Shown here: positions 26,571 through 35,466 of the stretch, in pieces
How positions within the stretch are numbered: position 1 is the stretch's first letter
How the letters are laid out: the number at the start of each line of letters is the position of its first letter
Source: Ktedonobacter sp. SOSP1-85
Lineage (GTDB): Bacteria; Chloroflexota; Ktedonobacteria; Ktedonobacterales; Ktedonobacteraceae
DNA: 64,000 bases
Assembly: GCF_016587415.1 (NCBI RefSeq)
Contig: NZ_BNJI01000001.1
Location: forward strand, 558,001-622,000
Direction of reading: 5' to 3'
Notes under the pieces: generated by a model
What the model was told of the DNA's origin: nothing
Seen by the model: only the letters and a program-made list of their open reading frames with translations
The model's database searches: none
Translations under genes and position numbers: made by a program

Positions 26571-27662
26571 ATGAAATGGTATCCCTATGGTCATGATTTC
26601 GGCAACGCAGAGATAGGTGGAGTGACCGTTATTAACGGAAAAATCCAATCACTTAGCCTTCCTACCGCATTCTCCAAGGTTGATACAACCGCGATGCGCA
26701 ACCTTGGTATTAAACTCGATCAATCCAACGTCCATATCATTCAATTCTATGAAGAGGAAAGCGCCTACGCGCTGGGCGACCTCGCGCTCGAACAATCAAT
26801 TGACGTCTATCATGGACGCGGCGATATCCAGCGCTACTCCGGAAAATATAGCCTGCGTGGCCTGCTGACCATCGCGGCAACGCTGATTCCAGATACCGAA
26901 TTCGGTATCTACGTTGTCACGGGCCTGCCCGCCGAAACCTATATCAAAAACTCGGCTCTGCGCAGCGCCATTAAAGCCGCCCTTGACGGCACCTACATAT
27001 TTACCCTCAATGGCAGCCAGACGATGCGCCGGGTCACCGTCGAAGTCGCAACCGTGGTTATGGAGGGTGCAGGCGCCCTTATTGCCTATGGCGACAAAGG
27101 AAGCAATCGTACAGAGAGCGCCGTTATCGACATCGGCGGTCGCACAACCGATCTCTACGTCGCTCGTGGCCAGGTGCCTGTCACCGAGTACTGCAAAGGT
27201 AAACCCCTGGGAGTCGAGCGCGCCACGCAGATGGTCATGGATGCCTTTGAAAACAAATATGATCGCCCGCTCTCGCTGCTTGAAGCGCGTGAACTCATGC
27301 ATGCCTACGCCGCACAGGGAGAGAAGCCCTATCCAGAGGTGTCCTCGTATGGCACAGCCATCAGCAAATTTGAGCTTGAGCGCCTGGTCAAAGAAGGGGT
27401 GTCGCAGGTTGGGAGCGAAATCGCTTCCTTCGTCGCCGCGGCCTGGGGCCAGAGCGACCGCGATGCCGTCGCCGCCAGCTTCAAACCAGTACTCAATATC
27501 GGCGGAGGCGTGTACTACTTCTATAGCTTCTTGAAGCAGCGCATTCCACACCTCTCGCGCCCTGAGGATCCTGTCCACGCGAACCCACTCGGCTACTGCA
27601 ATCTTGCTGGCCGCCTGCTGATGCGCAAAACGCAAGCCAGCCCAAGCAGCAGCGCGGTCTAG
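26571..27662 (+). CDS. ParM/Alp-like actin-family ATPase
   Basis: A 363-residue protein of the ParM/StbA class. It begins YGHDFGNAEIGG (phosphate loop 1), has VVTGLPAETY near residue 122, AVIDIGGRTTDLYVARG near 185 (phosphate loop 2) and LNIGGGVYYFY near 308 (adenosine loop). Such proteins form filaments that move plasmids or organise cell structures. It is followed by a small protein in the position a ParR adaptor would have. The start ATG follows AAGGA by ten bases. Confidence 0.75.
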   Translation: MKWYPYGHDFGNAEIGGVTVINGKIQSLSLPTAFSKVDTTAMRNLGIKLDQSNVHIIQFYEEESAYALGDLALEQSIDVYHGRGDIQRYSGKYSLRGLLTIAATLIPDTEFGIYVVTGLPAETYIKNSALRSAIKAALDGTYIFTLNGSQTMRRVTVEVATVVMEGAGALIAYGDKGSNRTESAVIDIGGRTTDLYVARGQVPVTEYCKGKPLGVERATQMVMDAFENKYDRPLSLLEARELMHAYAAQGEKPYPEVSSYGTAISKFELERLVKEGVSQVGSEIASFVAAAWGQSDRDAVAASFKPVLNIGGGVYYFYSFLKQRIPHLSRPEDPVHANPLGYCNLAGRLLMRKTQASPSSSAV

Positions 27663-27713
27663 AGGAAAGTAAGGATAGCTCACAAACGCACTTAGGGAGA
27701 GAGGGTTTTTGCT

Positions 27714-28235
27714 ATGACACAGAATTCGTCAGACAAGTTTATTCACTTCACAGTGAGCCTGCTCAAGGATTCGACTGCATTAGAGGCACTGAGGCAGGAT
27801 GCCTTAAAACATCATATGATTGACCAGCCAGGTCAATTGATCGCCTTGCGTCTGACTGAATATTACGAGATGATGAACAAAGGCATCGTTCAACCGGTAG
27901 TTCGTGTTCCAGCCATCGCGCTTCCCGCGGAGGTTGAGAATAGCCCTGCCCGGGAAGTGGCGCCCCAGACCACACCCACAGCACCGCGTGCCACGCCGCC
28001 AGCACCAGCATCGCCTGCGATATTCACACCAGCATCGAACCCTACGTCCATGCCTGGGGCTGGGACAGCGCCACGCTATCCACAGCAGATGCCCACCAAC
28101 GGCTCCTTCGCCTCACAAAACCAGGTCACCGGTAGAATGCGTGCCCTGCAACAGGGAGGCGAAAACATTATCGCGGCTTCGCCTAACGTAGAACAAAATG
28201 CTGATGAGGCCGCCGATTACTGGAGCACTCTCTAA
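27714..28235 (+). CDS. Possible partner of the actin-like protein
   Basis: A 173-residue protein, 51 bases downstream of the actin-like gene. Residues 1-65 are predicted helical with a possible ribbon-helix start (FIHFTVSLLKDSTALEALRQDA); residues 75-150 are disordered, rich in Pro, Ala and Thr; the acidic tail ends DEAADYWSTL. This layout, DNA-binding head and acidic tail, resembles ParR or StbB partners in outline only; I see no clear homology. GGGAGAGAGGG precedes the ATG. Confidence 0.5.
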   Translation: MTQNSSDKFIHFTVSLLKDSTALEALRQDALKHHMIDQPGQLIALRLTEYYEMMNKGIVQPVVRVPAIALPAEVENSPAREVAPQTTPTAPRATPPAPASPAIFTPASNPTSMPGAGTAPRYPQQMPTNGSFASQNQVTGRMRALQQGGENIIAASPNVEQNADEAADYWSTL

Positions 28236-28251
28236 GCTCATAGGTGGTGTG

Positions 28252-28286
28252 GTGCACATTGACAGCCGCAGCCTGTTAATGTGCAC
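28252..28286. terminator. Hairpin with 14-bp arms (one G-U pair)
   Basis: GTGCACATTGACAG pairs with CTGTTAATGTGCAC. A degenerate reverse copy of the mini-hairpin motif (AGGCGAGCGCCACAGGCACG, 28295-28314) follows, so this looks like a decayed member of the long-hairpin family. Confidence 0.5.
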
Positions 28287-28347
28287 TCCTCACCAGGCGA
28301 GCGCCACAGGCACGAGAAGTCAAACACAAAACCACTCGCTGCATCGT

Positions 28348-28707
28348 CTACATATATTGCTGCAACTTTTCCAGCAATAAGCTCAACTCAAATGGCTTGA
28401 CGAGAAAATCATCCGCCCCCGCCTCCTGGGCGATATGTTGCGTTTCTCTATTGGCCGAAAAGAGGATAACCGGAATATGCCTGGTTGCTGGTTGGCTCTT
28501 GAAATGTTTACACAACTCACTTCCATCCATGCCCGACATTCTAACGTCTAGTAGCAGAACGCCCACCCCTGCATCCAGGTGCTTCTCAACCTCCGCACCA
28601 TTGCGCACCGTCTCCACGATATACCCCTCGTCCTCCAGGATCATAGTCATCGCTTCAAGAATAAACCGATCATCATCTGCAATGACAATTCGTTTCGGCT
28701 CAATCAT
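28348..28707 (-). CDS. Single-domain response regulator
   Basis: A 119-residue receiver domain: IVIADDDRF gives the acidic pocket, VLLLDVRMSGMDG the phosphorylated aspartate and LVKPFEL the lysine. There is no output domain. Its start codon overlaps the stop of the histidine-kinase pseudogene upstream (ATGATTGA), showing that the two once formed a translationally coupled pair. GAGAAGGAG stands seven bases before the ATG. Confidence 0.8.
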   Translation of the reverse strand: MIEPKRIVIADDDRFILEAMTMILEDEGYIVETVRNGAEVEKHLDAGVGVLLLDVRMSGMDGSELCKHFKSQPATRHIPVILFSANRETQHIAQEAGADDFLVKPFELSLLLEKLQQYM

Positions 28708-29250
28708 GCTGAGGCTCCTTCTCCGTAGAAAAATCGCTCGCTTGCTCCTGCTCTCTTACCAAGGGCAAGCTGAAATAGAATGTTGGTCCCTGCTCAGGCT
28801 CGCTCTCCAGCCACATATGCCCCCATGGCGCTTAATGATTTCAGCGAAGATATATAACCCCAGCCCGATACCAGGAATCGTACTTCTTCAAGAGATCTAT
28901 AGATTTCTGGTCACCGGCTTTTTGAAATCTGTTTTGCAACACCTGACCAAATACCTTCAGGTTGGTCACTGGTGTTCGTAACTCATGCCTCACAATGCCC
29001 ATGAACTCATCTTACGTCCAGACAATGGCATTCGTTAAGATATCCCACTCAAATATACCTATATGTGCCGCATGTTGCATGAGATCCAGACACTTTTATT
29101 CCGTTGTAGCTCTTGGGTCAAATTCTCGATCTCAGTTTTTGCCTGGCGCTCCCAGGTAAAGAGATGCTACGGTTCACCAGGCTTTTTGCGGGATGTTGCG
29201 TCACTTAGCAAGAATCGGAACATGCTTCTGGTAGAACCAACAAGGCTCTA
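28700..29250 (-). pseudogene. Decayed PAS histidine kinase
   Basis: Reading the minus strand in changing frames gives pieces of one kinase in the right order: a coiled-coil ERQAKTEIENLTQELQRN, a PAS start HAAHIGIFEWDILTNAIVWT followed by a stop, a HisKA box DEFMGIVRHELRTPVTNLKV, then directly the G2 region IPGIGLGLYIFAEIIKRHGG, a one-base frameshift, and the final WLESEPEQGPTFYFSLPL. Most of the PAS domain, the N box and the G1 box are missing, so several deletions and a frameshift have destroyed it. The response regulator behind it is intact. Confidence 0.8.
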
Positions 29251-29413
29251 TCATGAGTAGATAATCAAGCAGGCATCTCCCTTTGCTGCTCTCCTACAAG
29301 GATACTCCTTGCTACCAACGTCGCTCACGTCCCTCGCTACGCTCAACCCCCCTGTCCATTCTATCCTGATACATCCATTTTATCCACTAATTCAGCCCTA
29401 TAAGCTGTCAAAT

Positions 29414-29434
29414 AAGCTGTGTATCACACAGCTT
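29414..29434 (-). terminator. Hairpin AAGCTGTG/CACAGCTT
   Basis: Eight-base arms with a five-base loop, about 70 bases past the end of the PAS kinase gene: a candidate terminator. The rest of 29251-29505 shows nothing clear. Confidence 0.45.
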
Positions 29435-29505
29435 GCAGAGCGGGATGAATAAACATCAACAAAGTGGTTTGAGCCCAGTAATAATCCTGCCCCAGTTTGA
29501 TGTCT

Positions 29506-31479
29506 CTAAGGCCACTCCTCTGATCCTTCACTCATAGGAAAAGACACAAAAAAGGTAGAGCCTACTCCTTCCTGTGAGTCAAACCAGATATGCCCCCCCA
29601 TCAATTCGACAAGCTCATAGCAGAGGTAGAGGCCCAGTCCGGTCCCCGAGATCTCCCAGGCCAGGGCATTCTCCGCGCGCATAAAACGCCCAAAGATCCG
29701 CCCATGCTGGTGTTGCGGAATACCAATTCCTCGATCCTGCACCTTAATCTGGATCTGCCGATGCAGAAGATCCTCCTCGATAGAAATAAGAACTGGCCCC
29801 CCCTGGGGGCTATATTTGATCGCATTGTCAATAAGATTGGTCAGGATTTGTTCCAAGCGAGACTCATCAACGATTACTATCGCTCTTTCCCTTGCTGTGG
29901 AAACCTCGATGCTATGTTTCTCCGTGGTATGCTGGCAATACGAGGCAACCCGCCGCACGAGCGGAACGATGTTGGTCGAACAGCACTTCAAGACCAGCCG
30001 TCCTGCTTGCAGGCGCGTGACATCGAGTAAATCTCCGGTCAGCGTGGAGAGTCGCAAGGTTGCCTCTTTAATTGCTGTAACCACTTTCTGCTGCCGTTCT
30101 GAGAGCGGTGATGTCCCTTCTCGCGACGTCTGCCTCAGCAGTATATCCACATAGCCCGATAGGACCGTAAGAGGGGTTCGTAGTTCGTGTGCTGCAATGC
30201 CCACAAACTCGTCCTTGAGTTTCTCAGCCTCTTTGAGCACGGTGACATCCTCATACGTGACCAGCACGACTGGCTCGGAAGCAGGTATGCCCGCGCTCTG
30301 AGGGGGCGAGAAAGGTTCTGCATAGACCTGGATGGGAAGCGTCCTTTCATCAGGGAGAATCATCGTCTGAAAGTCGCGCACGGGCTCGCCAGTTCTGATT
30401 GCGCGCAAAGTGGCATAGTGTTCCACTGAGAGGGGACGTCCCTGAGCATTCAGGAGCGTAATGCCATTGGTGTTGAAAAACTCACCCAAGGGCTGCTGGA
30501 ACATCCATGGTACGCCCCACACCTGATAGGCAGCACGATTGGCAAAGAGCATGCGGGCATCAGCACCCGCGACCAGAAAAACGACACATGGCAAACTATC
30601 AAGTATCTGATGAAAGAGCGTTTCTCGTCCAACAGTTTCCTCACAGTAGGCTCGCTCCATTTGCTCTCGTGTGTGACGCTCGGTAATATCGCGATTTACC
30701 TCCAAAATGGCCAGGGGCTCTCCCTGGTTATCGCGTATTAATGCTTGGCGGCTCTCAACCAGGACCTTAGACCCATCATGACACGTATGGGTCAGTTCTC
30801 CTTCCCACTGTCCTTGTTGCTCGAGTATGGTACCAGTGACGGCACGACTCTGAGGGTAGCGTGTCTCGAGCAAAGTATGGGAGATTCTCCCTAAGGCTTC
30901 TTGTTCACTCCAACCATAGAGTCGCTCGGCTCCATGATTCCAGAAGATAATCCGGTTCATGGGGTCACTCATGAGGATTGCATCGACAGCAAGGTTCATC
31001 AGATCCGTCAAGAGGCTGAGGCGCTGTGCTTGTACCGCATATTTGCGTTCGGTTACCCGTTGTGCGGTCACATCACGAATGGCTCCCAGAATATGAAGCT
31101 CTCCATCCAATAGGAGCGGACGCAGGCTGACATCAACCGGAAATTCCGCGCCATTTTTACGCTGGCCACAGAGTTCCAATCCAGCACCCATGGAACGAGC
31201 ATACGGAGCGGCGAAATACTGCTGTTGATGACGGAGATAAGCTTCACGAATGCGCGGTGGGAGGAGTATTTCAAGCGGCGCGCCAAAGAGCTCTTTCTCT
31301 GCATACCCGAAGAGCGCGGCCGTTTGCTCATTGAACATAACAATCGTTCCGGACTGATTAACCAACAAGAGTGCATCCGGTGAAATATCTAAAAATGAGC
31401 GGAGATGCGTGGGCGAGATCTGCCGGAATGAAGATGAGGCAGATGCATGCTGGTCAAAAAAATCACCGCTATGAGCCAT
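29506..31479 (-). CDS. PAS-domain sensor histidine kinase
   Basis: A 657-residue soluble kinase. Three PAS-like domains follow one another (about residues 25-145, 160-280 and 295-420), then a HisKA domain with H-box EFVGIAAHELRTPL and an ATPase domain with N-box NLIDNAIKYSP, G1 DRGIGIP and G2 GTGLGLYL, all intact. It lacks membrane segments, so it senses an internal signal. AGGAG stands eight bases before ATG 31479; codons up to 31593 are unsupported. No response regulator is immediately adjacent. Confidence 0.85.
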   Translation of the reverse strand: MAHSGDFFDQHASASSSFRQISPTHLRSFLDISPDALLLVNQSGTIVMFNEQTAALFGYAEKELFGAPLEILLPPRIREAYLRHQQQYFAAPYARSMGAGLELCGQRKNGAEFPVDVSLRPLLLDGELHILGAIRDVTAQRVTERKYAVQAQRLSLLTDLMNLAVDAILMSDPMNRIIFWNHGAERLYGWSEQEALGRISHTLLETRYPQSRAVTGTILEQQGQWEGELTHTCHDGSKVLVESRQALIRDNQGEPLAILEVNRDITERHTREQMERAYCEETVGRETLFHQILDSLPCVVFLVAGADARMLFANRAAYQVWGVPWMFQQPLGEFFNTNGITLLNAQGRPLSVEHYATLRAIRTGEPVRDFQTMILPDERTLPIQVYAEPFSPPQSAGIPASEPVVLVTYEDVTVLKEAEKLKDEFVGIAAHELRTPLTVLSGYVDILLRQTSREGTSPLSERQQKVVTAIKEATLRLSTLTGDLLDVTRLQAGRLVLKCCSTNIVPLVRRVASYCQHTTEKHSIEVSTARERAIVIVDESRLEQILTNLIDNAIKYSPQGGPVLISIEEDLLHRQIQIKVQDRGIGIPQHQHGRIFGRFMRAENALAWEISGTGLGLYLCYELVELMGGHIWFDSQEGVGSTFFVSFPMSEGSEEWP

Positions 31480-32000
31480 AGGTCTTGCTCCTATTCCACA
31501 AGCCACATAGTGTTGGAGAGGCGGGAGGCGGCCCATCTGATCGTGTACCTGATCAAGGTGAGATATCAGCCCCCTGGCACAGTTCCATCTCATGCATAAT
31601 GTGCATTGATCCTATTATGTCGTATGTACAAAGAAACATCCTTTCTATTTTATTCTATTAAGGAAGCAATATGAGATTAATCCGTTTTGATGGAAACTGT
31701 GAAGCGGGAGATCAAGAGATTACCTTTTCAATTGGTATTTTTCTTCTTGTGCAGGAATAGAAACTTGCCTCTCGTCCCCGTTTTTTTACAGGACAGGAGT
31801 TATCGCAGGAAACGCTCCTGTGCCTCATCCCCCAAGGACGTGTGCTCATCGCGCGACACGTCCTCGCTCCCCAACCCGTGATCTTTGTCATGGTCAAATC
31901 TGGATGAATTTCACTTCCCCTCCTCTTCGGATGCGGGTACACTCCTGTGTAGGAATTGATGCAAGCAGCGAAATGGAGCAAGGCAAAGGAGGCGTGAAGC
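31480..32000. other. Intergenic region
   Basis: About 520 bases without a recognised gene. A hairpin AGGACGTGT/ACACGTCCT lies at 31835-31864. The short frames on both strands have no ribosome sites or protein-like composition. Confidence 0.4.
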
Positions 32001-32111
32001 ATGATCGATTATTTTCGCTCTCCTTCTTCCTGCCACTCGTTGTACATATCCTTGCGGGACTCACGACAGGAGTCAGAGGAAGCAGAACCAGAAATTGCCG
32101 TCGAACGATGA
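32001..32111 (+). CDS. Possible 36-residue small protein
   Basis: An ATG eight bases after AAAGGAGG opens a 36-codon frame starting MIDYFRSPSSCHSL and ending in an acidic run. The ribosome site is the only support; I know no family. It would precede the membrane protein at 32232. Confidence 0.25.
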   Translation: MIDYFRSPSSCHSLYISLRDSRQESEEAEPEIAVER

Positions 32112-32231
32112 GAACCAGCCTGGTTCCGGCACGCTCGTGGTCCCTCTGGAGAAGATGGACCGAACATCGCTCCCGCTTGCAGGGGAAAGGCAGCCAAAAC
32201 AATCAAGTTACAGAGATGAAGAGGAGGTTTT

Positions 32232-32642
32232 ATGGTCGTTATGACTGCACGTATTCTACAGATCATCGTTGGTATTGCCGGGCTATGCACCCTGGTGCTT
32301 GGCCTGCTCATCTGGATCGCAAACATTGACCTCACTGACATCCATATGCTCTTCGGCCTGTTTGTCACCCTGGGGCTGCTGGTGATGAGCATCATCGCAC
32401 TCACCGCCAGGGGACTGCGCATCTGGGGCATGGTCGGGATCGTCTACGCCATCATCCTGCTAATCTTTGGCGGGTTGCAATTCAACCTACTCGTCGGGAA
32501 TCTGCACTGGCTGATCCAGGTGCTGCATCTGCTGGTCGGCATCGGCGCTATCGTGCTGACGGGCGCATTCGGCGCGCGCTACAGGACGCTCAAGCGCGGC
32601 GAGGCGAAGCCCGAGGCTGCATCTCAAGTGTCGCGGCTCTGA
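32232..32642 (+). CDS. Small integral membrane protein, four helices
   Basis: A 136-residue, very hydrophobic protein with membrane helices at about residues 7-29, 38-58, 63-85 and 92-112 and a charged C-terminal tail. I do not recognise a specific family. GAGGAGG stands four bases before the ATG. The epimerase gene follows about 95 bases later and may share the transcript. Confidence 0.6.
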   Translation: MVVMTARILQIIVGIAGLCTLVLGLLIWIANIDLTDIHMLFGLFVTLGLLVMSIIALTARGLRIWGMVGIVYAIILLIFGGLQFNLLVGNLHWLIQVLHLLVGIGAIVLTGAFGARYRTLKRGEAKPEAASQVSRL

Positions 32643-32736
32643 GTTTATGTTTGTTGAAAGGTCGTCACACGCCGCAGGAGGCCCGATACATGTATGCGCA
32701 GCATGCAAAGTACACAGAAGCACGAAAGGAAAAACG

Positions 32737-33501
32737 ATGCAACATATTCTGGTGACCGGCGGGGCGGGAAGGCTGGGCCGCCTGGTGGTAAAGCACTTGA
32801 GCGCCGCAGGCTATCGAGTGCTTGGGATGAGTCGCCGGGCCAGCCCTGGAGAGGATTGGCCGGGCGCTGAGTGGAAGCAGGCTGATCTGGTAACCGGCGA
32901 GGGCCTCTCTCGCGCCGTCCAGGGCATAGATGTGGTGGTCCATACCGCCGGCCAAGGGACCTGGCAGGTCGATTTCGAAGGCACGCGCCGCCTGCTGGAT
33001 GCTGCCCGCCAGGTGGGTGTCTCGCATGTGGTCTACATTTCGATTGTGGGCATTGATCGGGTCCCATATAACTATGGCAAAGTCAAGCTCGCCTGCGAAG
33101 ATCTCATCGAGCACAGCGGTATCTCCTGGTCCATCCTGCGAGCGACCCAGTTTTATTACCTCATCGAGCTCGTGCTGCACACGCTAACCAGGCTTCCCCT
33201 GGTGGCGCTTGTGCCGGATGACCTGTTGCTGCAACCAGTGGCCGAGGAGGAAGTGGCCGGACGCCTCTATGAGATCGTCCAGGCTGGCCCCTCCGGTCGC
33301 CTGCCAGATATGGGTGGCCCGCAGGTCTACACCTCGGGAGAGCTGGCGCGGATCTGGCTCAAGCAGCATGGGATGCACCGTGTCATTATCCCGATCTTCC
33401 TGCCTGGCAAAACCGCCCGCGGCCTGCGCCAGGGTGGCAATACCTGCCCCCAACAGGCGACTGGTACAATCAGCTGGGAAGCATGGCTCCAGCACCACTA
33501 A
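32737..33501 (+). CDS. NAD(P)-binding epimerase/dehydratase-like protein (atypical SDR)
   Basis: A 254-residue protein of the atypical short-chain dehydrogenase or NmrA-like group. ILVTGGAGRLGRLV at residues 4-17 is the nucleotide-binding loop; VVHTAGQG and a YNYGKVKLACE segment with the YxxxK pair (about residues 110-114) follow. Substrate unknown. ATG 32737 starts the Rossmann fold and follows AAAGGAA; the frame open from 32647 is not needed. Confidence 0.75.
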   Translation: MQHILVTGGAGRLGRLVVKHLSAAGYRVLGMSRRASPGEDWPGAEWKQADLVTGEGLSRAVQGIDVVVHTAGQGTWQVDFEGTRRLLDAARQVGVSHVVYISIVGIDRVPYNYGKVKLACEDLIEHSGISWSILRATQFYYLIELVLHTLTRLPLVALVPDDLLLQPVAEEEVAGRLYEIVQAGPSGRLPDMGGPQVYTSGELARIWLKQHGMHRVIIPIFLPGKTARGLRQGGNTCPQQATGTISWEAWLQHH

Positions 33502-33563
33502 GATCTTATTCCGAAACCCAACGTCACTGGCGTGACTAGCGCTTCGCGCTCAGGGTTTTCGGA
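33502..33563 (+). repeat. Cloverleaf-like intergenic repeat, copy 5
   Basis: GATCTTATTCCGAAACCC at the left and CAGGGTTTTCGG at the right enclose the two inner hairpins, with AGCGCTTCGCGCT intact. It begins on the base after the epimerase stop codon. Confidence 0.75.
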
Positions 33564-33712
33564 GAAGAAGTAAGTCCGTATCCTGGAATTCTTGGAGACT
33601 TGTTTCTCTCTCGCAGCAGACTCAAGCTAGCTGAGAAACAAGCGAGGGTCGGGCTGACTGGGTGAGAGCCGGAATCAAAACGCGAGAAGAACTCTACGAG
33701 AGGAGGAAACAG

Positions 33713-34033
33713 ATGCGTATATCCCGAGAGGGTCAGCTAGTAACGTTGATCAATGTCTTTGAGACGAAACCCGAGCTGCAACAGGAACTGATCGATGCGT
33801 GGGTGCGCTTCGTCGAGTCCGTCAAGGAAGAGCCAGGCCTGATTGGGACGGCACTGCATAGAAGCATAGACGGGACCCGCGTCGTCAACTATGCCCAGTG
33901 GAGATCGAAGGAGGACTTTGAAAGCTTTGTGAAGAAGTACCGCGAGCAAATGGAGGCCCATCGCCCGCTCGCCGAGCGGGTAGATCCACACCTCTACGAA
34001 GTCATCTCTCTCTTTGAGCACAGAGACAGTTGA
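33713..34033 (+). CDS. Antibiotic biosynthesis monooxygenase (ABM)-domain protein
   Basis: A 106-residue single ABM domain (dimeric alpha-beta barrel): LVTLINVFETKPELQQELIDAW at the start, GLIGTALHRSIDGTRVVNYAQW in the middle. Such proteins are small oxygenases or degrade haem or quinones; the substrate here is unknown. GAGGAGG stands six bases before ATG 33713; the frame extends upstream to 33662 without support. Confidence 0.8.
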   Translation: MRISREGQLVTLINVFETKPELQQELIDAWVRFVESVKEEPGLIGTALHRSIDGTRVVNYAQWRSKEDFESFVKKYREQMEAHRPLAERVDPHLYEVISLFEHRDS

Positions 34034-34194
34034 TTGCCTGAGCGGCAACCGCCGGGTGGCAAGAGCGTGTGTGCCCTTTCCTGCTCCCACACGTATCGAG
34101 TCGATGGAGGGTGGGCCGGGCAAAACGGCGGTGGTAAAATGGGAGCGGATGCCCAGTGACATCATTTGTGGCGCCGAAAAGAAGGGGTCCTGTT

Positions 34195-35466
34195 ATGCGA
34201 GTACGAGACGAGAATCCGTGGCGAGCAAAGGGAAATATAAGCCAGGAGGAAGTAGAGACCAACGATGAAGTGATGAGGGAGAGTGGCGTTACCATCCCCA
34301 TCTGGCGGCTCTACCAGCACTTCTGGCTGCTGATTTGTCTGTCCTTTCCTCTGATTTCTTTGGTACGCAAACCAGATGCCTGGCTTCGTCTCGCTGTGGG
34401 CGGCACGGCCCTGCTCTTTTTTGCGATCAGTTATACCTGGATCATGTGGCCGCATCCCGCGAGCCGGGGAGTGCGAACCCGTGGCCGATCCCATCTGTCG
34501 GTACTCCTGTTGGTTACGCTCGGCCTCCAGGTCACCGTGTTCAGCCTCCTTGATGATCCTGCCTGGCTCTGGCCCTTTCTGGGGGTGAGTGCCATGGCTG
34601 GAGTGGTGCTCCCCATGCGCCAGGCGGGGGTGGTCGTCGTACTCTTGACGCTCTTGCCGCTCCTCATCACTATTTTCACCCATAGAGACGTGGCAGGGAT
34701 CAATTGGTGGTGGCTCATCGCGCTGATGCTGCTGGTGCGAGGACTGGGCCTGGATATGATTGGCGTATCCCGCCTGGGCAGCGCCCTTCGAGAACTGCAT
34801 ACGGCGCGCCGAGCACTTGCGCGCCTGAAAGTGGAGGAAGAGCGCCTGCGCCTGGCGCGGGATTTGCATGATCTGCTGGGACAAAGGCTCTCGGTGATCA
34901 CCCTGAAGAGTGAACTAGCCCGTGGCCTGATCATGGAAGATCCCGCCCGCTGTGCCCAGGAACTCGCTGAGATTGAACAGGTCGGGCGGATGACGCTGCG
35001 CGAAGTTCGCAAGACCGTCGCGGGCTACCGGCAACCGCGACTTGTGAGCGAATTAGACGGGGCACAACAACTGCTCGAAGCAGCGGGGATCGAGTATTCC
35101 GTCGAGCAGCTTCATGGAGAGCTTCCCCAGCCACTCGATGCGGTCCTGGCGTGGACGGTGAGGGAAGGGGTCACCAACGTCATCCGTCACAGCCGGGCAC
35201 GACACTGTCTGCTGCGGTTCACGCGGGTTCAGGGGTGGATTGGGGCGGAGATGCTCAATGATAGGGAAGGGACAGCAGATGCTGACATGCAACGCATCGG
35301 CCAGGGGAGTGGGCTACTTGGCCTGCGGGAACGGGTGAGTAGACTGGGAGGAACGATGGAAGCTGGCCCACTTCTGCTGGAAGGCAAGCCACATTTTCGC
35401 TTACATGTGGAACTACCGATGCAGCCCCAGGTGGAAGTGACAGCGATACCGGAGGAACGATCATGA
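34195..35466 (+). CDS. Sensor histidine kinase, NarL/DesK type (HisKA_3)
   Basis: A 423-residue kinase with about five membrane helices between residues 35 and 200, a coiled-coil linker, the HisKA_3 box LRLARDLHDLLGQRLSVI (phosphorylated histidine near residue 226), and an ATPase region with GQGSGLLGLRERV as the G box. It overlaps the response regulator by four bases (ATGA), so the two form one system, of the membrane-stress or lipid-sensing DesK/LiaS style. ATG 34195 follows AAGGGG; a GTG at 34156 is possible. Confidence 0.85.
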   Translation: MRVRDENPWRAKGNISQEEVETNDEVMRESGVTIPIWRLYQHFWLLICLSFPLISLVRKPDAWLRLAVGGTALLFFAISYTWIMWPHPASRGVRTRGRSHLSVLLLVTLGLQVTVFSLLDDPAWLWPFLGVSAMAGVVLPMRQAGVVVVLLTLLPLLITIFTHRDVAGINWWWLIALMLLVRGLGLDMIGVSRLGSALRELHTARRALARLKVEEERLRLARDLHDLLGQRLSVITLKSELARGLIMEDPARCAQELAEIEQVGRMTLREVRKTVAGYRQPRLVSELDGAQQLLEAAGIEYSVEQLHGELPQPLDAVLAWTVREGVTNVIRHSRARHCLLRFTRVQGWIGAEMLNDREGTADADMQRIGQGSGLLGLRERVSRLGGTMEAGPLLLEGKPHFRLHVELPMQPQVEVTAIPEERS

